Shown piece after piece: positions 18,501 to 28,700 of a DNA stretch of 64,000 nt. How positions within the stretch are numbered: position 1 is the first letter of the stretch; every line of letters begins with the position of its first letter. The DNA comes from Favolaschia claudopus (Eukaryota; Basidiomycota; Agaricomycetes; Agaricales; Mycenaceae). Location of the stretch: NCBI GenBank assembly GCA_037176885.1, contig JAWWNJ010000002.1:3511802-3575801 (forward strand), given 5' to 3'. The notes beneath the pieces were generated by a model. The model made no database searches and was not told where the DNA came from. It saw only the letters and a program-made list of their open reading frames with translations. A program made the position numbers and the translations under genes.

Positions 18501-20634
18501 CGCATATGGAGGATAGACCTGTGCACCGTCAAAGACGAGCAGTAGCAGATGGATGATGAAGGCGCGCGTCCGCGATGAAGATGAGTGCGCGTCCGCATGA
18601 ATGATGATTAGCAGTGCACTGTCTGAAACAGGCACACCAGGAGAATGAGGATACACCATTGAGAACGGCACAGATGAGGATGAGGAGGATTAGTGCGCCG
18701 TCGATGAGGGCTAGCAGAGAAGATGGATGGACAGATGAAAGAATGAAATGGAAAATGTGTCCAGTGGAACCAAAGGGAATGATGATAATAGCATGTAATG
18801 CGTGGCCGTATTGGGTGAATGTTGACAGAAAGAATAATGGGAAGGATGTGGGATAGAATGAATAGCATGAATACGATGTGCAGTGCATCTCGGCAAGTGC
18901 GGGAGATTCGGTGTTAACAGTCAAGCATACCAAGAAAGAATGAGAAGGGAGAAGGACAAAGGAACGCAGAATACGTATGATGCGGAACACCGGTCATCCC
19001 GACGAGCATATACTGGAAATCTGAAAATACAAAATATGTTCCATCGAGTGCGGAAGACATGAACCCCACGAAACGAGAGGAGTTGGAGAAGGGAGAATAT
19101 CTCCATGAACACCAGGTGCAGGGGAGGGTTCGTTAAACCCCTCAACGCGAAGCCCCGCGTGCCTCGAGGCTGCAGAACATCTAATAGAACAAAGATAGAG
19201 CGTGTCTCGGTCAGGCATAGATACCGCCCTTGATGATTGCCCTGACAAGGGGAGGAAGAAAAGGCGGCAAAGAAATTACCCAAGGATGAACCAAGGGTGT
19301 TGACCGTTTCCCGCAATATCAATGCGGAATATCCTGCCCCGATTCACGATATCGAGGACGGATGCGACGAAACTACAATGGAACACGTCGTAGAACTTGA
19401 CAAGTTCATATTGGAGCATAGTGGATGTCCATAATCAGAATCCCGAAACACTGTCTTCGGTGCTTTCGAGGAGTTGAAGAAAAGAAATAGTGCGGATGAT
19501 AGTCATTCCTCGAAGCCGCAGAAACGCAGTCTTGCGGTCCTCGATGTGGCAGAGCCGAAATCAAAGAAACAAGAGCAGAACAGAACAGTAAGACGCTGTG
19601 CGTCTGGGAGCATTATACTAGTACACCAATGTGTGAAATCGAAGTGCATGTGCGCACCGTGATGAAATCAAGCATAGATCAAGTGCATTGAAGTGAAAGG
19701 GCAAGACATTACCACTAGCATCTCAAAAGCTTCATGCCAGAGATGTGAAAAAATCAAAGTCCCATGGATACCGCTTCAACGAAGCCAGGGAACGGATGGG
19801 ATAGAGAAAGGAACCGATTGTGCGTGAATAAGAAAAAGCCACGACTCCCCGGGAGTGCGGAATAATAACCGTTTCTCGAATGCCGAGGCAGAGTGTGTCG
19901 AGCGGGGAAACAGAAGAAGACAAAAGAAATAAAAGTCAAACACAAAACACTGTGTCTGGGCGAGTTCCCGTCATGGTCGAACTTCGATCCGCAGCATCGA
20001 GGTCGCTAAAATACGGCGCCGGAAAGGTAAGGGAAGGAAGAAGGGAACACGAGTAATAGATGAGAAATCTATCTCGAGACGATGACACATGGTGTCCTGG
20101 TCCAAGGTATAGTCCAAGGTAGAGAAGGAGATAGGATGAGTGAATGAGATTTACAAATGAGACGTGGTGCGTCTCGCCGATGTCGCTCCAGGGCTCCGAT
20201 GTACAACATCCAAGTGCCAGAGATGATGACCACGGAGAGAATGGAAGGAAAGAAAACCAAGCAGGTGACACACCGGAATGCAGCAGACAGGCAGTAATGG
20301 CGGATTTCATCCAGCATTGAGGGAAGGGCGAGTGGATTCTGTCGCGGGAGCTTGCGGACAGGTTGCCACGGGGCAGAAATGCGAGAGAAAAAAGAAATTG
20401 TTAGCTGAGTATGACATGGGTAGGACCATTGAATATGACCTGGTAGCAACATTTGCATGAGATAAACCGACTGAATGCTGTTGGTGCAGCGATTAAAACG
20501 AGGGTGTCGTCCGCAAAGTCTGGCACAGAGCCAAGAGGTCTCCGACACACAGTCAAGAGATATGCCCCGACGCAAAGTCAAGAGGTGTGAGAGAGGCGAG
20601 TAGTCGGAAGAGACAGAATGAGCCCAAAAGAGCA
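15555..20634 (-). other. Unresolved tract: hydrophobic open frames on the minus strand
   Basis: The plus strand is purine-rich throughout, so the minus strand reads as many short hydrophobic open frames. Examples are near 16000-15700 (WITLHFGVTAIRCFFLDILF), 16250-15900, 18970-18600 and 20250-20130 (FFPSILSVVIISGTWMLYIG). These could be exons of one or more multi-pass membrane genes or decayed relatives of the ankyrin membrane protein. I could not assemble a continuous spliced model. A plus-strand stretch at about 19259-19433 also reads as charged coding sequence after a plausible acceptor. Treat as unannotated. Confidence 0.3.
18201..18640. repeat. Minisatellite, period about 83-92 bp, five units
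   Basis: Units begin at 18201, 18291, 18374, 18466 and 18558, each opening GA(G/A)GGCGCGCGTCCGCGATG and containing a second GCGCGTCCGCAT block. Steps are 90, 83, 92 and 92 bp. More degenerate traces extend left to about 18060. The minus strand remains open across the array (ORF 17892-18671) and would give repeats such as HADAHSSSSRTRA, but no gene context supports translation. Confidence 0.85.
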
Positions 20635-20693
20635 TGACAAAAACCCAGGTGATAGCGCGAGGAAGGACGATGTGCTGTCGACGCCGCAACGGA
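20635..20693. repeat. 59-bp dispersed repeat, copy 2
   Basis: Second copy of 15155-15213, same orientation, with different flanks on both sides. Confidence 0.9.
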
Positions 20694-22054
20694 AAAATGC
20701 CGTACGTTGATGAATGACGCGATTCTAATGACTCGTACGGGCCGAACGGAGCGGACATCAACCAAGAACTTGTGTAAACGGGAATCAACAGAAATGATCG
20801 GAGGGGACAGAAGAAAACAGAAGCAACTCTGAAAAACGAACAAGAGACAAATATCAGCATTCCAACCAAATTCCAACGAACATTTCACCAATTTTTCACA
20901 TTTGTTTCGCACTTTACGGAACATTCATTCCGAACAGAAAACCGGGCCCGATACTGATGGCGGTGGACAAAAATAAAAAAATAAAGAAAATAAAGAAACG
21001 CAAATAATGCACGAGTTTCGGAGAATTTCGGCGACTTTCTCGAATTTCGGACATCGACGGGAAAGTGTTACGGCTCGGAGAACGCCGTGCACGTCAAGAA
21101 CAGATACTGAAATAAAGCATCGTATATACTTGTTTGATCTCCAGAACCCGTGAAATAAAAGGGGATGCCTCTAAACCATTAATCATATGTTCTAAGGCCC
21201 TCTCAGCAATTTATAAGAGCTAGAGGAAACACCGGAAGAAAAGGTGAGATACTGACCGGAGTTTCAAATCCCATCAAACATTCCCACACGCGCCAGCGCA
21301 CTGCTGCGTCATCTACTTTCGCTCTTCTCGCTCTCTCTCTCATTCTCACATCGCCGGCGCCGTCCTCAACGCGTAATTCGGAAGCTCAAACTGTCGACAA
21401 TTCAATTAGTTGCAGCATCTTGGCCGGAAAATTCATACCTGCTCTAAATCATCTAGATGTCTCGACCAAGTCTCGACGGATTACTGGCCTCAAGCGGCTC
21501 GATTCAACGCGATCTTTTTGCTTTGAAACCTCAACGAAAGTGCAGGGAACTATCCTGGGTACTTGACATAAGGTGGATCAGGTGCGTGTGCTTCAAGTTC
21601 AGCTCACATCAATTCCACTCATACCCTCCCGCGCGCTCGATACCATTCTCTGCAGCAAGAAAGTTGGCTGTGAATGTTAGAGGCTCCCTCTTCCCGCAAC
21701 ATAACTGCATCACAGCGCCCAATGCCCGCGCCATTCAACACCGCTGACCACCCATTTCCTTGTCGACTCTGCTGGGACTTCATCTGTTACTACTCCGGGC
21801 GCCGCCTTCGTACCGTCTGCGCCACCAACGCTTGCGCTGAGGGTGTTTCTCTTTTCACAAGTACCAGAAAATCTGCAATTCAACTATCTACGAGGTCAAT
21901 GTATGTAGGTAAATTTGAATGAAATTAATCTTCGATCCCGAATGTATTACAGTTTGCGCGATGAATAAACCAGCTATGAAAACAATAACGGCTGTATCCT
22001 ATTTAAATGAATGATATACAATTAGCAAAGACGCAGGGAATGGGTATCAAGAAT
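20694..22054. other. Mostly noncoding; weak plus-strand open frames
   Basis: Includes A-rich and TTTCGGA/GAATTTCGG-type repeats near 21010-21050 and a CT microsatellite near 21320-21345. Open frames at 21457-21747 and 21674-21922 (+) have no recognisable family and no convincing splice model. Confidence 0.35.
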
Positions 22055-23018
22055 TCAGTCCCATCTTGCTTCCCGACAAACAACGTTCGGACTCTTGGGG
22101 TTTCGGCCACGACATCCTTTCTCGCCGCAATCTCTGCATGTATTATTGCAAAGTCTGACCTCCTTCGCACCCGAACAGCCGTTGGCCCCAGCGACTTTGG
22201 GACTCACTCGGCCGCATTTACGACAACATCGCGCCTGGCGCTGTTTCTTTGCAGGCGGCATTGCCTCGGTTCCCTCGATTATGGTTTCGACGCGTCGCTT
22301 GGCGAGCCGCCGCAATGTTTCACCTGGGTCGACTCCGACTGGCGCCGCACTCGTGCTTGTGCTGGGACCGGCGGAAAATTCGGTGGCCGCGATCGTTGCT
22401 GCAGACGATGTTGCGCTTGTGAGTCCGGTAGACGATATCATCGGCGCGGTGGTCGGAAGGGAAGGGGGATCGTGGATGGCTAGATCAAGCATGCCACTGG
22501 GGACATGATGTAAATGTGCGGTGCTTTGTGGCACCTGCGGTACCTGTTTCGTCCGTTCTACATGGTGAATTTGTTGCATAATGGGCTTGCGAAGGTCGGC
22601 AGTTGTGGCGCGTGTCTGTATGATATTAGAGAACCTTTTCCAGTCCCCATTGTAATAGGCTTTAAGATGCTCAATAAGCTATCCAATTATGAGTTTCAAT
22701 TTTCTGGTCCAGCAAACTCGTTGAAGACGCACTTTATAAAAGATATCTTTGCTGATATCGGCCCGAGCGTTCCAAGCTCGGAGAAATTTATTCGCTTCGG
22801 CGTCGGAAGCTAAGCCCATGGTGGCCATGAATTCCTTGAACAGAAGTTTCTCGGCATCGTTGGAAATCCCAAGAAAGAATGAAAGCAAAAGTAAAACAGC
22901 AAAGTACATACTGAAAGAAATTGTTATCTGATCCAGAACTGGCAGTTCTTTCACTTGCACGTCCACGTGCAGCGTCCGGCCCATTCGCGACTTGGTCTTC
23001 TTCACGAGGTGAGTCCAT
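22055..23018 (-). CDS. Small protein with C-terminal cysteine cluster
   Basis: The best-supported part is the last exon (22579-22055). It has a Ser/Thr/Ala-rich stretch, a basic patch (RRLAKRRVE; PPAKKQRQAR) and a compact Cys cluster (CCRKCGR...C...C-x3-C-x2-C-x4-C...C), probably a zinc-binding module. Upstream exon(s) near 22840-22700 read FLRAWNARADISKDIF, and an N-terminal exon could start at ATG 23018 (MDSPREEDQ), but the phase across the first intron (about 22911-22850) does not resolve cleanly. The basic patch suggests a nuclear or nucleic-acid-binding protein. Similar Cys clusters occur in basidiomycete proteins of unknown or transposon-linked origin; I cannot name the family. Confidence 0.45.
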
Positions 23019-24743
23019 TGAGTATATGCCTACGACGGACGCGCGCGCGACGCGACGTGACGGCAGGGAACGATGATGAGAAGAACGTCGAAATGGGAAG
23101 GAGAAGACAAGGAGACGGCCGAGGAGTCTCACGTGTGACAGCGGAATGACGGGCCGGAGTTCAAACTCCGCTCAGTATCAGTATCAGTATCTGGTCACCG
23201 CCATGAGTATCCGGCCGGAAAACCGGAAAACGGCCAGAAAACCGAGACGAATGGCTGTCACATGAGTGAGCGAAGTCTCGATTCAGAGAAGAGGTAAACC
23301 AACCCACCGCGATCATACCTCGAGGGAAGGATTGAGTAAAATTTCCCTACAAACCTGGAATTACTTCGCGTGACATAATTGTTGCAGGGAACAGAAACCC
23401 GATAGGAACGGGCATCCAAATATTATTGTGTTGGAACGCAGAGTAGAACACAAAGCAACTCAGGATACTGAATTACTCAATTAATCCCTGAGCTGTCAGT
23501 AGCGGAATGCCGACGATGCGTTATGTAAGTCCCCATGTTTTCCTACAACATTCGCAGGGGACATTTTTGTTGTCGCGTCTGCCTCCCAGAGGCACATGTT
23601 TTCCAACCCCTCAGCTTTGTTAAAAACTGACAAGGTCTGAGCGAATGATCTAGGTAGGCCACTGCACGGATCAGAGAACATTTGAACTTACTTGGAGTTT
23701 ACAGTCTCAATTCAACCATACCTACTACAGTGACTGTAGATTTACTTACTTGTATTGGTAGCTCCGTGTTAAAATCAGCTAGAGGGCAGTCTCAGTCGTG
23801 AAGCAGATTCTATAAGCAGATCATCGACATAGTAATAGTGTTTGATAGCTCATCTCAAGCTTCCGGCCTCAATTCCGCTGGACAAATAAGTCTAAAATTC
23901 AGAGGAGAGAAAACTTTGGGTGCTCGCTGGGCTCCAGCGGAATTCAATGACTTCAATGCAAGCAATTGACATCCCGCTGGAAGCTAAGTATTGGCGGCTA
24001 TTGCCGAGGAGCCGAGCAGCCTCGGCATGACTCACGTTGATTGCCTCCAGTTCTCAGACGGCGATCGCATCGGCCAGATATCAGCAACGACGGAGGTTGG
24101 ATCGAACAATGAGTATAGACTGCAAGTTGACTGAACAGAGAGGTAAGAGTATTTTCGCAGATACTTAGGGATTGAGAGCCACTTGAGAGCCGTCGTAAAA
24201 GTTCTCAGAAGTTCATTGAGTTGTAGTTTCTTGCCCATCCCCAACACATTCCCACTCAATGACTCGTTAGTACTTGCTCGAGCTTGGCTCGAGCACGATT
24301 TTTCCGAGTAGCAAGTCAATTTAAAACAGGCGAGCTTTCTAAATTGCGGTTATGCGGCGACAGAGCCGCGCAGACCCGAGACCTCCGTATCTGGTTTGCG
24401 GATGTAGCAGGAACTTGAAGTTGAAGCTCTTGGCGGAAACTCGCTATGTTCTTGCTGTGTGCGGTTTCGCTCGGTGTCGTTGAGAGTGTGTTCACTGCTT
24501 TTGAATCAGAGTACATAATAGTGTGTAGTAGGACTCGGTTGATATAGTTGAAAGGCTTGCCGATAACGTCGATCCCGTCCAAAAGGGCTTCCGAGTAAAA
24601 ACTTGGCAGTCCTTGCATTCGGCGATCGCTAACGGCAACTCGGTTTTGATCAAACCTCGCCCACATCGAATCGCGGTCAGTCGGGCATACGCTGGCCTTG
24701 GCGAAAATGCAAGAAAACTGAGGTAGAGCGAACAAAAAAAACG
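23019..24743. other. Intergenic, no convincing gene
   Basis: Contains a short CAGTAT microsatellite (about 23173-23192), GGCCGGAAAACCGGAAAACGG-like short repeats near 23210-23240 and two minus-strand open frames (24032-24319, 24316-24735) that show no family resemblance or splice structure. Confidence 0.4.
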
Positions 24744-24750
24744 TATAAAT
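24744..24750 (+). promoter_or_regulatory. TATA box of small secreted protein gene
   Basis: TATAAAT at 24744-24750, 99 nt before the ATG at 24849. Confidence 0.55.
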
Positions 24751-24848
24751 TGCTGTCGACTTTCAAATGATGTCCGTCCAGAGCACTAAGTACCCATCGT
24801 ATTCACCACTGGCACACTCACTTCGCTATCCACCCAAATCCAAACATA

Positions 24849-25310
24849 ATGCGCACCCCTACCTTTCTCACTCTCACTCTCGCACTCCTCCCCTCCTGCA
24901 TAGCCAACTGGTCCTCAGGCAAAGCTGCCCAAATGAACTTCTACACCGACACCAAATGCTCCGCCTACACCGGCGAAGCCGCAGCGTTCTACGAGGCCTT
25001 CCCGAAAGTCGGGGTTTTCCAGTCTACCGGCGAGGACAACGCACAGTGCTTCTCGCTCAACATGCCGAGTAGCTCCCAGAGCATCAACATGGTCGCAGCT
25101 TGGGATAGCAACACGGCTTTCGCAACGGTTCAGCCTGGTGAACCTGGGAGGCGGACGGGAGTTTGCCAGTTTTGGGATGGGGCTAATTGTGCGGGGAAGT
25201 TTGTGGAGTCATACGTTGGAAACGGTTGGCAGGGAGCCAAGCCAGGTTGCCAGCCGGGAAGGAGCACGGATGGTTATCTTTGGAAGAGTGCCAAGTGTTG
25301 GGTGAAGTAG
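24849..25310 (+). CDS. Small secreted cysteine-containing protein
   Basis: An intron-free 153-residue ORF. The N-terminus is a clear signal peptide (MRTPTFLTLTLALLPSCIA), cleaved probably before NWSSG. The mature part has six Cys, enough for three disulfides, with motifs FYTDTKCSAYTG, NAQCFSLNMPSSSQS, GVCQFWDGANCAGKF and a C-terminal CWVK. This is a common type of secreted fungal protein of unknown function; an effector-like or cell-surface role is inference only. It is convergent with the NRPS-like gene, 440 bp apart. Confidence 0.8.
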   Translation: MRTPTFLTLTLALLPSCIANWSSGKAAQMNFYTDTKCSAYTGEAAAFYEAFPKVGVFQSTGEDNAQCFSLNMPSSSQSINMVAAWDSNTAFATVQPGEPGRRTGVCQFWDGANCAGKFVESYVGNGWQGAKPGCQPGRSTDGYLWKSAKCWVK

Positions 25311-25750
25311 CGCTGCGTAAAACTGGATTCAAGACACAGATGTCTGATCCAGGTCAAAGTTCATTGATGTGGGGACATGGCCAATTTGTTGAACTGCGGG
25401 TCTTTTGATCAAAAGTGCATTGGATTTGCTATGAGCTGCTTCGAGCAAGAGACGGAAAGTTAAGACAATAATTCCATCAATGGTATGTACCACCACGCAT
25501 CCTCACTGAACATAACTTTTGAGTACCGTCGCCTGGCGCGCTTCATCTGTCGAATATAAGCCGGCTCGAACGAAGAGAGAAATATCAGTTCGCAATTGAG
25601 GTTTCGAAATGAATGATTGAGTAACTGCCCGAGAAAGATCCTATTAGTGTTCGAACGTCCGTGAGTGCATGAGTTCAATGCAACGTAGTAGAGGTACATT
25701 ATGATCGTCAGTAAAGTTAAGGTCCGTGTCATGCCTTCTAAATGTTTTAT
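25311..25750. other. Intergenic between convergent genes
   Basis: Shared 3' flank of the secreted-protein gene (+) and the NRPS-like gene (-). Nothing else supported. Confidence 0.5.
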
Positions 25751-28700
25751 CTATACTGTAAACGAGGGGTGAATTTGAGTACAACTCGCCATCGGCGTAG
25801 CCGCCGAACAAACGGGACACTTGTGATTTCGAGCAACAGTGTCTTCTATACATCTGGGATTGAATTCAACAATCGATAAGGAACATCCGAGGCTACGCAA
25901 GCACTTACGATTCGCAAAAGACATGTCCACAAGGAGTGGCTGTCATATCATTGAGAGATTCGTGACACACCGAGCAGACGGTGTCGTGAGTTTCTTTTTC
26001 ATTCCAAGGCCCCTCGATCGGTTTAGCTGGCCAACCGGCGTAAACCGTTCCCGCATCTGCGACGTCTCCAGAAGTAAGCAGCGTGTGTTCGCACAGCATG
26101 CTGCCATCTTCCATGGAGGCGCCAGAGAGTAGGCGTGAGCCGGATCGCATAGCACAACTGGAGGAATCATAAGCATATGGTTGAAAGGCGGAAACCGATG
26201 GCTTACCCATTCCCGATTTCCAAGCTGTTGAGGGCGAAATTACCTCGGGAATTGATGTGTGCGACGACTGAGCAGTCGTCCAGCGAGACATTATCACCAA
26301 GCTGTAAACAGGCAATGTAAGACATAAGACAACGAGAAAATCAATACAACACGAACATGAACGAGATCAGGTTCGGTCATCAACCCCGCCCGACCACCGG
26401 GATATATGGCGCAATTCTTGCCAATTCTCGCGCCCATTGCTCGTAAATACCACACAAAGTAAGCAGTGCCTGTCAGCGGTCCCAAAACACCGCCGTTGCC
26501 ATAACCCTTGAATGCAACACGCGAAAGAACGAGATGAAGCTGCCAGCGTTGGCAATAATTCGATACGTTCCACAAGTATTGTCCATCACGCCTCCGACCA
26601 ATGACGAGCCACTTCGTAGTGATGACCCAGAGAATCGCCACAATACCCTGAAGGTTCAAGACGACCACGAAGCAGAGGGCGATGAGGCCGTAGATGATGC
26701 CTGGGCGGTACCAGGACGGACGATAGATCGCGGTGATTTCTTGATTATTATGCAGGTCGATGCGGCGGAGGACTTGTGCGGCAGTGATTGCGCTGACGGA
26801 CCAGTATGTGGCGGAAAGTGCGGTGGTGAAGAGGTTGATCGCGAGAATGAGAGCGTAAGGGAAGACAAAGTAAGGTGCTTCCCGTTGATAGAACGCTTTG
26901 CCGAAAGGAGTGATAGTGTCGCGGTCAAGGTCTTTGTTGGATCCATCATCCAAACAGTCTGAGAACAGATCGGTTGGTTGGCAGACGAATCAAACATTGC
27001 TCAAACACATACCGTTACCCAGCCATGTCGATCCGTCTTTGTATTCGGTGTCGCGGACGGTGAGAGCGCCAGAACCTAAATGGGAGAGTTAAGATGGCGA
27101 TATAAGAAACACATTTAGACATACCCATGACGGTTAGCTTTCCAATCTTGACTCCCGGTAAAAGGACAACGCGATCTGCTATCATGGCTAACAAGTAATG
27201 AGGAGTCTGAAGACCAAGAACGGAATGAAGCTCTTACCGCCATTTCCGACTACGATTTTCGCGCTCCCAATGCGGTCTAGTGAGGATATACCTGGATCAG
27301 TAAATGGCTCCTGGTTGAAGACCGAACATACCAGTCGTAAATACCTCGCTCCGCGATCCGAAGACCACGTCGTCCCCAATTTCCAAGAGTTCAGGATCTA
27401 AGCAAAATATTCCGGAACCTGGCCAATAAACCTGCGCAGAGATTGGTAAATACGATACATACAATGCATGAAGAGTTTACACACCCTGCGTCCGATTTTC
27501 GCACCCATCGCGCGGAAAATGACCTAACAAAAAAAAAAAATCATCGGGATTATAGAAATGATGACGTCAGTGAAGCCTCGTACCGAAACAATCTCGTAAT
27601 GAGTCCCAAGAATCGCAAACGAAGATCGCAAGACACGGCGCGAGAGGGTATGAGAGTTGATGTATCTGCGAAGAAGGGCAAGTTGGGTCGGCTGCGAGTA
27701 AACGCTCGTCGCTCTATTTAGACCGAATATCCGTTTGACGAGAATGCCCAAGAAGAGCTGGATTAAGGGTGTGACGATCGCTCGAACGATCCGAGACAAT
27801 GCGTGGTAGGAGACACGCTCCGGGTTGGCAAACCAGTCGATGACAGACTCGAGGTCATTCTCCGTGCCTTGGAAGATATCCGTCTTGTAGGTCATAAGCC
27901 AGATAACGGTGAACCAAGGGATATCTGTGAATCGTCGTATGAAAGAGCGGTCCACGAGAGAGAGACGCAGCATGAATCACGCACAAGAGACGAAAAACAC
28001 CAAGAAAATAATGGGCCAAGCGACGAAATGCTTCAACCAGAAGTTGGGCTCGGGGATCATTGGTCGATTGTACGCTGCGAACGACTCGGGAGAGGAGGGA
28101 TCGTGGGATGACGCATGTGGGCCGTACACAGCGCCGTCAGGAATGAACGAGCCCGGGGCAATCTGAGTATAGGTATTGATAATCGCATAGCGACCAATCG
28201 TGATCCTGCCCAGCGTGAAGAAGCCTTGTCGCTCGACGCAGAAGCCACGGATGAGGGCGTTGTCGACGACGCAGCCGTCCTCGAAAGTCAGGAGATCGTA
28301 CTCTCCCAGCCTGGCTTGCTTGTCGATCTTCACGCCCTTGCCTATCCGCGCACCGAGAAGGCGGTAGTACAAGATCTCTAACGAAGGATGCATGGAGAAT
28401 AGTCCACGACCCGAGATTCGCAGAGCTTGATTGACGATCCAGTATCGCAGGTAGTAGGTTGACCAAACACGATAAGTTCCAGGTTTGTATCGTCCAATAA
28501 CGAGCCATTTGAAGATGATGGCGGATATGGGGGAAATGATGCGACCTGGGAAAAGATCATCAACGAGAGCAAGAGCCGAGAACGAGAACAGCGTACTCGA
28601 AAGCCGTGCGATGATGATAGAGGCTAGCAAAGATAAGATTCGCTCCCAGAAGGTGTCGTTGATGAGCGGGGCAAGTTCGGCCAAGACGAGAACAAGGATG

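Noticed and set aside
17892..18671. 259-codon minus-strand frame over the minisatellite as a repeat protein
   Set aside because: The unit lengths are not all multiples of three, so the repeats change frame between units. Openness is best explained by GC-rich composition.
23173..23192. CAGTAT tandem as a possible CRISPR-like repeat
   Set aside because: A simple microsatellite with no spacers, and the organism is a eukaryote.
24316..24735. 139-codon minus-strand open frame
   Set aside because: No signal, splice context or family resemblance, and composition unlike the neighbouring genes.
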